Origin: Terfezia claveryi
Taxonomy: Eukaryota > Ascomycota > Pezizomycetes > Pezizales > Pezizaceae
Direction: 5' to 3'
DNA length: 57,326 bases
Assembly: GCA_015179025.1 (NCBI GenBank)
Contig: WHUX01000290.1
Location: forward strand, 1 to 57,326
This document shows, in pieces, positions 9,951-19,660 of this stretch (the stretch's first letter is position 1; each line of letters begins with the position of its first letter). A program made the translations under genes and the position numbers. Below the pieces are notes generated by a model. It saw only the letters and a program-made list of their open reading frames with translations, ran no database searches and was not told the origin of the DNA.

Positions 9951-11330
9951 TTTCTTCTATGATCCTTATAGTTCACAAAGGTATCATAGTAGTTCTTCCA
10001 GATAGGATATACTCTCATGCATGATTGATATGCAGCTTTCATACCTGTGCCTTAGTCAAGCCAGTGTGTGATGAAGTAGTCCTTGTCATCCTACCATCCG
10101 TCGCTGATATGTTTTTCTTCAATGAGCTTGTTGAGGGTTGGTTCGATCCTTATGTTGAAGTCATTGATGGTGGGTTTCTTCTCCTTATATGTAGAAGCAT
10201 TATGTCCTGAGAACTTACAGAAATCACAAGACTATCTAGAGGTTTTGGTGTCCTGAATGAAAGAGGGTGAATCTTTATCAATGGCTACTCGCTTTTTAGA
10301 ACGAGTGGTGATGGCGGCAGTATTGATTGGAATTGCATTACTGCTGCTAGCGGTTGCAGCTGGTTGTTGAAGTGCATTTCATGGTTGTTGTGGGGCAACA
10401 GAAGTATTCATGATCTCTTGTTCCATTTGTCGGGTGCTTATCTGTTCGGTAGGGTTACTGAACTGAATGCTGGATTAGAAAGTAGGTTGTGTCGACTTGT
10501 TGGTAATCTATCTTTTTGCCCATTCTCCAATTTCTTAGATAGCTTCTTCACAGCTAAGAGCTTGTGAAGGTGGATAAGCTGGTGTTTGTTGTACTGGTGC
10601 TAGTTCCTTTTGAGGCTCATTTGCAGATACGAGATGCACAATATGAGTCGTAAGGAATTTCTTCTCCTTCTTAAGAACTGAGGCTGACAGGTTATAGTTC
10701 AAACTGCCATGTCCGTGGTGGTTGCAGATTGCGCATGTTTCGACAGTGAACATATGGTTGTTCATAGCATGGGAGCTGCCATGAACTGGATAGTAAAAAT
10801 CTAGATAAAAGGACCAGTGCATTCTTTTGTGTTATTGCCAATTGCTATGAGCCAGGTCAATAGCAATTTCCTTCGCTTCTTCGGGAGCGAGAAATTTTTG
10901 TTGAATGTTTTCAGAAGATGGAGGCCTATATCTTAGTCCAAGAACTGTTAAAGGTTTGTTCTTGTTTATATTAGGTACATGATCATACCTGCTGAAACTT
11001 TCTTCTGGTATGGTGGATAGAGTCTCGTTATCTGAGGACTCTTCTTCCTTCATTATATCATATTCGCTTTCTTCGTCTAGAATGCCCTCGAAGTATAGAT
11101 AGAAGATATGGTGTCCAAGTTCTTCGGCTCTTCCATGACATTTGTTGAAGTCACAGTTGACATGCTTGAAATTGATAGCTCTGCGAGAAACCATATTATT
11201 CTGAGTAGAGGTTTCTGGTAAGTGGAAAGTTCTTAAAGCGTTGGTAGAGATGTTGCGGTTGTAGGTGTGGTTAGGAGGATCGCTGCTGTTGGAAATATAA
11301 TCGTCCTCGGTAGTGGGAGTGTCCAAGTAT
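9951..11330 (-). pseudogene. Zinc-finger spacer of B1 pol, between RNase H and integrase
   Basis: About 460 codons separate the end of RNase H from the integrase zinc domain, where Gypsy pols normally have a short link. Three Cys/His clusters occur in order: (i) VNCDFNKCHGRAEELGHH (about 11100-11165), C-x4-C-x7,8-H, followed by C in B2; (ii) TCAICNHHGHGSLN (about 10700-10740); (iii) CDFCKFSGHNAST then Y (about 10190-10235), where B2 has a C at the last position, giving a CCHC knuckle. Acidic Ser-rich and Gln/Pro-rich linkers lie between them. Several stops occur. B2 shows the same layout (30245-30709 and 38107-39060). The role is unknown; RNA binding or a second nucleocapsid-like unit is possible. 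Confidence 0.65.
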
Positions 11331-11583
11331 TTTTACCTTGCAACGCGCCCGCAAGCATTGCAACGTCAATTTGTCCTTTTGACGTTGTCTGCATTGCTAA
11401 TGCTTAGCTGTGCAGATCCTTCTTATGTGCGTTACCAACTACATTGCACGCACATTCTCATTTTTCTTTATAAGTTGGCTTAACGTCGTTCCCAACGCCA
11501 CTCTTTCATGCAAGTTGTTCCTAACGAGCTCTCTCTGCACATCATGTCCGTTGTCCACACTCTTAAGTATTCCTGACCCTTTA

Positions 11584-12022
11584 GCTATGTACTACTAATA
11601 CCTCATCTACTAGAACTACTACAATTCTATTGGACCACTACAATCCTATCGGAGCACTACAATCTAGTCATTACCGACCGAATCCAGTCTATTACCGACC
11701 GAATCCATTCTATCACCGACCGAATCCAGTCTATTACCGACCGAATCCAGTCTATCACCGACTGAATCCAGTCTATTACTGACCGAATCCAGTCTATGTT
11801 CATGTTTACCACATACAGCTATTTCCTCCACCGTACTAGGTGGTGCCCATGCCTGGAGGAGCTCAAACCCGACACCACAGGGATTATTCCAACACCAGCT
11901 ATGAGCTGATTGTTAGACAGCGGGGGCTGGTCCTCAGACAGCGGGAACTGGTTCTGAGACAGCAGGAACTGGTTCTGAGACCGCAGGAACTGGATTGCAC
12001 ATTAGGGGGCTCGCGAGAATAG
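11584..12022 (+). pseudogene. Repeat-protein reading frame inside the TIR element
   Basis: One plus frame runs about 145 codons with only a TGA and a TAG, each explainable as C->T or G->A. It encodes about six YYRPNPV heptads (11671-11797), a short PPPY and PMPGG linker, then four LVLRQRE-like heptads (11920-11990). No ATG is seen at its beginning (a stop lies at about 11580), so it could be an internal exon. It is not recognised. It may be captured host sequence or just 21-bp minisatellites that happen to stay open. Confidence 0.35.
11671..11800. repeat. 21-bp tandem repeat
   Basis: Six to seven units like cagtctattaccgaccgaat plus c. The variants differ mainly by C/T and G/A changes. Confidence 0.9.
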
Positions 12023-12149
12023 GGGGCGCGCGGGTACCCTACTTCAAAAGTGTGGCCGCCTGGGACTTCGAGTTTTTTTCCTGTCATTGCTTCAGAATAC
12101 CGGTATACACTGATTTCTCTGCTTATTTGCACCACTGTACGGAGGTTGT

Positions 12150-12780
12150 GTGCTCGCTCATTTTCTCGCTCATTTTCTTGCTCATTTTGTCGCTCATTTT
12201 CTTGCTCATTTTGTCGCTCATTTTCTTGCTCATTTGCGCGCTGAATTCTAGGCTAATTTGCTCGCTCGATTCCAGGCTGATTTGCTTGCTCGATTCCAGG
12301 CTGATTTGCTCGCTCGATTCCAGGCTGATTTGGGCGGTGGATTCCAAGCTGATTTGCTCGCTCAATTCTAGGCTGATTTGCTCGCTCGATTCCCGGCTGA
12401 TTTGCTCGCTCAATTCTAGGCTGATTTGCTCGCTCAATTCTAGGCTGATTTGCTCGCTCAATTCTAGGCTGATTTGCTCGCTCGATTCCAGGCTGATTTG
12501 CTCGCTCGATTCTAGGCTGATTTGGGCGGTGGATTCCAGGCTGATTTGGACGGTGGATTCCAGGCTGATTTGCACGGTCGGATACATGGGCTATTTGCAC
12601 TCTGATTTCTAGGGCTATTTGGACGCTGACTTCTAGGCTATTTGGACGCTGATTTCCAGGGCTATGTGCACGCAGATATATGAGCTATTTGCACGCTGAT
12701 TTCTAGGGCTATTTGCACGCGGGTATATGGGCTATTTGCACGGTCGGATATATGGGCTATTTGCACGGTGATTTTAGGGG
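12150..12780. repeat. 12/24-bp minisatellite array
   Basis: It begins as 12-bp units (cgctcattttct, 12150-12235). It becomes about 14 units of 24 bp (gattccaggctgatttgctc plus gctc, 12240-12590). It then degenerates into ggctatttgcacgctgattt units up to about 12780. All frames stay open because 24 is a multiple of three; the ORFs at 11995-12612, 12123-12587 and 12253-12600 are artefacts. Confidence 0.92.
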
Positions 12781-12892
12781 TGCGATCATAGTTGTTTATT
12801 TAGCTAGATTTAGATATTATCATGAAAATCAAGACATTTTTGGAAATGCATAAAATGCAGGTGCGAGAGTAAAAGAGTGCAGTCGATGACAA

Positions 12893-13018
12893 CAGTGAGG
12901 AGGGGGTATTGTGCCTTCAGATGGTTACAGGTAATGAGCTTGCAATCACAACGTGAGGAGGGACTAGTCTGCCTTCTGAAGGTCACAAGTAATAGGCTCG
13001 CAATCATAATGTTGAGTT
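12893..13018. repeat. Two-copy direct repeat of about 62 bp
   Basis: gtgaggagg-x-gccttc-x-gaaggt or gatggt...aggtaat, ending in gcaatcacaacgt or gcaatcataatgt, occurs twice in a row near the right end of the TIR element. Confidence 0.7.
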
Positions 13019-13230
13019 GGGTGAAAGAGTGTTGGAAGCGGATGTGTGAAGAGGAAGACGTTGGGAATGGGGCACACAACGTCCGATTGCATATTGTGAG
13101 AGTGCGAGACGAGATTGAATTGTAAGTATCAGCGTTGTAGGAAATGCGTTATGTGAGAGAGATCTTGTTGTAACGTAGAGTTTTGCAAATTGGCGTTGTG
13201 TGCACGGCGTGCACACAACGCAAGCTAAAA

Positions 13231-14470
13231 TCTTTCTGATGCTTGATAGAGCGTCTGCTATCAAATTTTCCTTTCCTGCGATGTGGTGTATGTCTGTATC
13301 AAATTCCATTAGGTAATCTTGCCATCGCCTCAATTTCTAGCTTGCAGGTGTTTGAGTATGAAAGGTTACTAATGGTTTGTGGTCGGTAAGGATAGTGAAC
13401 TTGTGACCTCTTAGTTGTGCTTCAAAAAATTTCAATGAGTCAATAATCGCTAATAATTCCTTTTGAAAGGTAGGATAATTGAGTTGTGCTGGATTAAATT
13501 TTCTAGAGTGGAAGCATGACAGTCTGATGTGCATCAACGGTCCTTGACCTATTCAAGATCCTAGTCCTACATCACTAGTATCACAGACAAAATATTTGGG
13601 TTTAGTAGATTCATTATTCTAGGGTTTTAAAACATATGGGGAATTCACGAGTTCCTTGAGTTTTTCAAACGCTGTGTTATGAGTATCTGTCCATTCCTAT
13701 TTCTTTGTTTCTCCTTGCAGTTCTGACAGGGTGCTTGAATACAATACTAAGTCAGGAATAAATCTGCTAAGATAATTAACGATTGCAAGGAATTCTCTAA
13801 GATTCTTTTTTCTTGTAGGAGTTGGAAATGTTAATATAGTAGTCCTCTTCTTTGGGTCTACATGTAATCCATCTGATATCAAAACATGTCCTAAGATTTC
13901 TAATCTTGAAGTAAAGAACTAGCATTTGCTTCCCTTGACATAGAATTTCTCATCCTGTAGACGTTAAAGTACTTTCTTTAATAATTCTACATGTTCTTTA
14001 TATGTTTTGGAAAATATGATAATATTATCAATATAGATAATTAAATTTTTATAGACTATGTCCTTAAAAATATTATGCATAATATGAACTATAGTAGCAG
14101 GTGCATTACGATCCCCTTGTTGTATGACTCTACTTCTGAAATATCTTATATGATATAAAAAGGTAGAGTGTTGCTCAGATTCATTATTAATTCTAATATT
14201 AAAAAATCCATTAGCTAAGTCGAGCTTAGTCCAAATGGGATTCTCCGCTACTAGTTCAATTGCTTCATTAATATCTGGCAATGGGGTGTGGTCCAGTTTG
14301 ATGGCTAAATTGTGGTCTTGACAATCATTGATATGTCTGGCTTCTTCCGGTTTATCTCATTTAGGGATAGTGAACATGACTACAGCATTTGTGTCATTTT
14401 CTACTCAATATATGCAACCTGATGCTTCTTCTTAGACTAATTTGTCATGAATTTGTTGTCTAAATCGATA
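13231..14470 (-). pseudogene. Reverse transcriptase and RNase H of Gypsy B1
   Basis: The RT block includes IWTKLDLANGFFNIRI, QGDRNAPATIVHIMH and IIYIDNIIIFSKTY (about 14010-14040). B2 reads YIDD, so the second catalytic Asp is lost here through GAT->AAT. It continues through HVLISDGLHVDPKKR and FLAIVNYLSRFIPDL. RNase H shows YFVCDTSDVG, YPTFQKELLAI, ILTDHKPLVTF and KENLIADALS. Stops at 13345, 13540 and several between 13600 and 13980 sit at W or Q codons of B2 or of the family pattern. The enzyme would copy element RNA to DNA and degrade the RNA. Confidence 0.9.
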
Positions 14471-14799
14471 TCCTGAGGGTCACCATTTTGGTATCCAAGT
14501 AGCTTCTGCTTTTGGTTTAATAGAGTGATTAATCTTTCTTAGTGGGGGTAATTCCCATGGAATTGTCTTGGGAAATAATTAGGGAAACTCCGTTACAGGG
14601 TTGAATTGTTTTTGTACTATAGAAACAGCTGTCACAAGTTCTCTTTCTGAATCGGTTTCTTCTGTATCACTAATATTTTCCCAATTATTTGGTTCACTAG
14701 AATTTGTAACTGATTCATAGCTGACCTGTGTATACGCTGATTTTATACCATTCACCATAGTTCTAGATCCCTTCCATACACTAAGCTGGAATCATGGAA

Positions 14800-15240
14800 T
14801 GTTTTCCGGTTGGATAGTAACTGGTTCCTAATGGGCAGGAATTATTGCTCACACTTTGCTGAGAGCAGGTTCTCCTAGTATCATGTCCCATCCAGTCAAA
14901 TGAGCTACATAGAATGTTCATTCTTCTATATAACCTATCCAATCTAGTTTGATAGTACAAGCTTTGTCTATTGTTCCTTATGATCCTTTAATTACAGTAC
15001 TTAATGATTTCTTCTTGATACTTCTAGTCGGTATTTTGTATAGGTATATAAATTGAGAATTAATTAAGTCTCCTCCCTTTGTTTGGAGATCAATTAAAGC
15101 TAGTGTGGGGTGTTCGTTAGCTTTAACGAATACCTTACTAAAATCTGGTACCTGTTTTGACAAGGGTCGTTCCTTGATTTTATCCTTGTTGTTTTTATCC
15201 TTAGTAGCTATTGAGATAGCTAAATCTTGTGCGGCTGTAC
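14800..15240 (-). pseudogene. Protease-like region of Gypsy B1
   Basis: Downstream of the zinc knuckle, in the place of the aspartic protease, the frame reads TLALIDLQTKGGDLINSQF (about 15040-15105). AHLTGWDMILGEPALSKV follows. The flanks look like retropepsin (hydrophobic-D, then GWDMILG as the second half), but the usual D-[ST]-G triplet is D-L-Q. B2 has the same D-L-Q (about 28349-28390), so it is a family trait and not a chance mutation of one copy. Whether it is active is unknown. Confidence 0.65.
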
Positions 15241-15249
15241 GTATGGGTA

Positions 15250-17017
15250 CCTTATTTTGTCGTTTCCTACAGTCCTTGTAGGAGTGTCCAGGGTTCCAAT
15301 ACCAAAGACATTTCTTGTCTCTAATTAATTGCATCTTCATCTTCTGATCTAATTTTTTTGTGATGGTGTCCCAATCTGAGTCCTTCCGTTTTTATGTGTT
15401 GGGTTTGGTGTTGGGATTGCTGCTAGGATTAAATCCTGTTTTTTGTCTTTGATTTTGGTCCTTGGGTGGACCGTGACTCCGATTTTCATTCCGAGGGTGT
15501 TGTTGTGGGGATGTATTTGTTGTGGGTAGTTGGATAATATCTTTCTTTAAAGCTTCATATGACTCCGCTTGATGCATGAGCTGATCATATGACCATTCTT
15601 CTTTGATTAAAGGAATTAATGTAGCTGACATATATGGTGGGAGGTGATTAAGAAACTTTCTTCTTTTTACTTCCTATGATATTGATTGTTTGCCATCCTT
15701 ATCAATCAATTTAATTTACATTTCAGTAAGCCAGTTGGCAAACTGTTTAATTCCCATATGACATCCGTCCTTATATGGTGTGGCTGTCTCCCATTATTTC
15801 CCTAAAATGTTCTTACTAGTGGAGGGTATCAGAAAATTCCTTAGTACTAGTATGAATCTAAAGAATGTCGCATTCTTTCCTTTTTCTCTTAGGAATTGAT
15901 TATAAGTAGTGAGTATGCTCTCTTCCATTCTGAATCCAACAATTTCCAGAGCTGAAGCATCTTCTAAATCTATTCCTTTGATAACAAACCAACATTGCAT
16001 TGCTATGGCCCAAGAGTCAAAATATTGTGAGTCTTACTATTTTTTGTCTTCTCCTCTTATTTTTTCTAGTAGATCAATCTGTATCCCTTTTAAAGTATTC
16101 GTTACTTTATAGTTACCCATCGTAACTAATCCTGTTGAAGATTCCCATTGCTGGTGTTCAACTGATTTTCCTCATTTGGGTTTTCTTTTAAGAGTTTGAT
16201 TTGCAACTGATGATACCTTGTCAGAGTCCGAGCTATCATCTCCGCTATCATCGGGGTCTCGTCCTCCTCCTTGCATTTTCTGCTTCTGTTGGTCTAGTCC
16301 TGTATCTAGATCATCATCATCTTCTGATAATTGTATATCTTCTGGTGGTTGGTTTTTGTCATCTGGTTCTTTAGCTGACCTAGTCCTCTTTCATGGTGTC
16401 TCAGGTGCTTGACCTTTGCCTTTCGATTGATCTTTTGGTGTTCTCAAGAAGGCTCCTAGAAGTTCTTTGCTAGAATTGAAAAGATCCTCCGCGGTATGTG
16501 CCGATTCCTTTAGATGAGTACCGCTTATCATGAATGCCATTATTTCTTCCCAGTTGTTTATTACCCAATTTGGTTTTCTTAAAAGTGGAACAACAGGTTT
16601 CTTCAATTTCTTACTTAAAAATGCGTTCATTTCTAAGTCTTCTTCTTTGTATGGGTAAGTTGGGAGCCATAAATAGTATTTTTCTACGGCTTCCATTAAA
16701 AGTCGAGTATCATCAGGATAATACTATTGGGTATGTCCCATTGAGCGAGTATATTTCAAAATCTCCTCAATTGTTGGAAGATGTCTGTCCTAAAATTCTT
16801 CTATGGCAAGAGGCAATGCTATACTAAAATATAGTTTGGTTTCTGCTCCACCTAGTTCTCCTATTTCTCTATCCATGAGTAGATTTATTTCCTCTTCCAT
16901 GTTAGGAATTACAAATCTAGTCTTTCTGGGAGTTTCTTCTACTAATTTCTTAATATCTTCAGGTAACATAGTTAACCGTCTCGACCTCTTAGTCTTCTTA
17001 CTAAGTTCAGATGCCAT
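15250..17017 (-). pseudogene. gag of Gypsy B1
   Basis: The start at 17017 (MASELSKKTKRSRR) lies 1 bp from the ATG of the opposite ORF. Then come TMLPEDIKKLVEETPRKTR and a helical part. An acidic linker rich in D and S follows (about 16200-16390), then the capsid-like block with WFVIKGIDLEDASALEIVGF and LTTYNQFLREKG (15800-16000). A Gln/Pro-rich region and a zinc knuckle CLWYWNPGHSYKDC (about 15269-15310) end it. The fourth residue of the knuckle is Y for an expected C (TGT->TAT). Stops near 16790, 16696, 16390, 15790 and 15390 break the frame. Confidence 0.82.
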
Positions 17018-17018
17018 T

Positions 17019-17678
17019 ATGTCTGATTTTATCGTCTGTCCGCAACCAAATGCAGCTGGTTATACGATACGATCGTCAAGTTACTTTTCTTCTTTGTCAC
17101 CTTTCTGTGCTGATAGTGTGGTGGCTGATGATCCTCATGATCTTCATTCGACTGACAGTTCTGTTGGCTCGGTGGCTCACGTGGCTGGTGAGGCTGGATG
17201 TCAGGATCCTGATGTTTCTTATGGTCCTGGTTTTTCTTTATCTACTGGTCTAGAATCTAGTTCTAGTTCTTCCGGCAAGAGTGTCACGTTTTTTGATTGG
17301 TGTGTTGAGGTAGACATTGGGGGCACAGAAGTATTGGTAGAGATGTCTAGGCCTAAGGAAGGTTCTGATGGAGGTAATTCTTTTCTGGAGGAAATAGCTA
17401 CAGTAGAGGCAGTGAGATTTGAGCCTTGAGATTGTGATGCTTAGTTGTTTAGACTAATTATTCCTAGGACCTAGGGGGCTGGTTTTTCAATGGTGTACTA
17501 GATTTACAGGTATAGATATAATGGCAGTTGCTAGGAGTGCAAGATGAGTTGTCAATCTTATTGGGAAAAGTGTTGTGAACAAGGGTGGGATTGTTTAATG
17601 TGGGATACCACTGCCCATTAGAGCTCTGCTTATCTTGCTTCTAAGTCTTTTGTTGATGTACTGCAGTTGAGAGTCTGA
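17019..17678 (+). pseudogene. Antisense accessory ORF of Gypsy B1
   Basis: The ATG (17019) is separated from the gag ATG on the other strand by one base (CATTATG). The first 136 codons are open: a Tyr/Ser-rich start, SSVGSVAHVAGEA, a Ser run, GKSVTFFDWCVEVDIGG, and EVLVEMSRPKEGS. At codon 137 TGA replaces a TGG retained in B2 (EHWDCNT). The frame then continues with a few stops to TGA at 17676, through a Cys-rich tail with ECKMSC, WEKCCEQGWDCLMWD. The core and the GWD-x-L tail match the family-A counterpart (3233-3715). It points away from gag toward the 5' LTR. Not recognised as any known protein family. Confidence 0.7.
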
Positions 17679-17848
17679 TGTCTAGTTTGTTGGATTTTGT
17701 TGGCTAGCTAGTTGAATAATGATATCGATTTTATATATACACTTATATGTCGAATTGTATACACTTGCGTGAGTATAATAAAAGTATCCGAAGGTTGATC
17801 AGGCCTTGGATTTAAGAGTAAAGATTAGGTAAGTAAGTTAAAAAAAAT
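17679..17848 (-). other. 5' leader of B1 with unusual primer-binding region
   Basis: On the element strand the LTR end ATTACA is followed directly by TTTTTTTAACTTACTTACC. No TGG-starting tRNA-complementary site is visible in the next 40 bases. B2 has the same junction at 25609. Confidence 0.6.
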
Positions 17849-18521
17849 GTAATGAATAGTACTAGACAGTATTCATTCGGTACTATTTATACAATCTATA
17901 TCCATAGACATGGATGTTTGTGTATTTCGGTTCTGCTGAGGTAAGACCTCAGAAGGGTAAGGAGATTACTATGTGGGACGTTCCTAGAGGAAACAGTAAT
18001 TAATTGGTATAATCTATCTTATATGATTTGTACTATATAAGCTATATGATCTTGATCTGATCAGAATATAGGCTTGCTTGCTCTGAGTGCTTGCTTGTTG
18101 CTTTTTTCTTGTAGATTCCAGAGGGAATCCAGTGGCCTATTTATACTCCTCTGAGATCTGATGACTAAGGAAATAAATACAATAAAGGGTGGCATACCAG
18201 AAGGTGGTGCGCTATATAAAAGGGGTCATGTGGCCATAGTAATAAGTCATATGCCTTAAACAATAGTCATGTGACCATAGTAATGAGTCATATGCCTTAA
18301 ATAGAGGTCACGCGGCCATAATGAGGGTATCTTCATATGGCAAGTGCTATGGAACTTCCCATGGCAGATTCCATATGCTATGGACGCTTATAAAGCAATA
18401 GGAGGTGGTTGAAGGCTTGTCCTTCAACCGAGAGGCTTAGTTATATAACTTAGTAGTAATATAGGAAATACAAAAGTATATAATCAATTATATAAGCAAT
18501 GAAACAACGTTCTCCATTACA
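17849..18521 (-). repeat. 5' LTR of Gypsy B1
   Basis: 673 bp with TGTAAT...ATTACA ends. The TATA box TATAAATA lies on the minus strand at 18138-18145. It is followed by TSD cagta and the remainder of LTR A2. Confidence 0.92.
18138..18145 (-). promoter_or_regulatory. TATA box in family-B LTR
   Basis: TATAAATAGG is preserved in all five family-B LTRs (minus-strand copies 7945-7952 and 18138-18145; plus-strand copies 25314-25321, 41019-41026 and 50865-50872). The position, past the middle of the LTR, fits a U3 promoter with transcription starting shortly downstream. Confidence 0.65.
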
Positions 18522-18526
18522 CAGTA

Positions 18527-19017
18527 GCATAAGATTACTGTAATAGGTAAAGTAGTATAGGAGTGCCAAAAGCACTTAGAAGATTAACCAGTGGAACTTC
18601 TATATTAATTGTACTCTAACTATATTCTGAGTTCTAACTATCTGTCCAACTGAAGGGAAATTTAGGGGACTATATGTATTTCCAACAGGGCAGTGCTAGA
18701 GCAGTGCTGAGGCAGTGCACTATCATCTGACCCTTACATGTGATTGAGATCAACATCATCTGACCTTCTAGATAGTACTTCTAAATACTATCTAGTACAA
18801 AATAGGTTAAGTCTTCACTTTGACTTATATATGTGAAAGCATGTGAAAGCATGTGAAAGCATATGATAATATGTAAAAGCATGTAAAATATTAGTAAGGC
18901 AGATAGTATACAGAATATTGTATATTTTAAGATGCTTGCTGAGTAATAAAATACATAAGAAATAAATTTGTGAGGGAGAGGGTTAGTTATAAGGTATGAG
19001 TAAGCCATTTCCTTACA
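18527..19017 (-). repeat. Rest of LTR A2
   Basis: Continues LTR A2 after the B1 insertion and aligns with 4141-4639. It ends CCTTACA at 19017. It has fewer catgtgaaag units than A1 in its tandem array (18830-18880). Confidence 0.85.
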
Positions 19018-19660
19018 AGAGCCCTCTACTAAAGGCAAGCAACTAGTAGCTTACCCTTGTACTTCCATTAATTTTAGATATGCTGCCATAAAAGTATAAG
19101 TTTAATAACTAAAAGTAGAAAAGTAAGTTGCTCTTATACAAGTTTAGCAGCTGTAATATATACAAACAGTTCATACTAAATTCATTTAAAAAAGTGTAGT
19201 AGATATCTAGAATACAGCTAATACTACTACCAACAAACATACTTAATTATCAAATGATATATAAGATACACTTACTTAGATTCAGAACCTTATTATTTGT
19301 AGACAAATAAACTAAACAAAGGAATTCTAAAGAATCTACTACAACTTCTAATACCTTAAGGAACAAGCAGACTTCTATAATAATTAATACTAGCAATGAT
19401 TTACTAGTATTAAAGGATAATTTGTGAGTATTAAAGAATGAATTACTAAGGTAAAATAGTGAGTACAAGCTCTTTATCCTATATATTTACTAGTAAATAT
19501 TGCATAGAGACTCAAGCAAGTAGTAGATGGTATACTACTACTCTCTCTACTACTAGTAGGATAATGAAGACTTAGGGACTTTACTCTTCTACTACTACTA
19601 CTAGTAGGACTTGGGATCTTTGAAGATAAGTAGATAGTAGGTAAAACACTATCTCTGAAT
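19018..19660. other. AT-rich stretch without recognisable gene
   Basis: Very AT-rich DNA upstream of the E gag, with many tactac or ctactac runs near 19530-19610. It may contain a decayed LTR or leader of element E; no partner LTR could be aligned. Confidence 0.35.

Larger units (their letters stand above)
11331..13230. mobile_element. 1.9-kb TIR element inserted in Gypsy B1
   Basis: Comparison with uninterrupted B2 (near 30230-30250) shows an insertion at the RNase H end. Its edges form an 11-bp inverted repeat, TTTTACCTTGC and GCAAGCTAAAA, with one mismatch. Both subterminal zones are rich in CAACG or CGTTG words and short palindromes, for example gcgttgtgtgcac and gtgcacacaacgc near 13192-13219. 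The interior has three tandem arrays and a Pro/Tyr repeat frame, and no transposase. CpG is kept, unlike the host element. No clear TSD was found. It is probably a non-autonomous DNA transposon; the superfamily is not assignable by eye. Confidence 0.7.
7655..18521 (-). mobile_element. Ty3/Gypsy chromovirus family B, copy B1 (full length, inactivated)
   Basis: Paired LTRs lie at 17849-18521 (5') and 7655-8328 (3'), both with TGTAAT...ATTACA ends. The 5-bp target duplication is cagta at 7650-7654 and 18522-18526. Order on the minus strand is LTR, antisense ORF, gag, protease-like, RT, RNase H, zinc-finger spacer, integrase, chromodomain, polypurine tract and LTR. A 1.9-kb TIR element sits between RNase H and the spacer. 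Many TAG, TGA and TAA codons stand where copy B2 has W or Q, or the reverse, so the decay was partly independent. It interrupts LTR A2. Confidence 0.92.

Noticed and set aside
11995..12612. Long ORFs of 115-205 aa on both strands
   Set aside because: They follow a 24-bp minisatellite whose unit is a multiple of three, which keeps several frames open.
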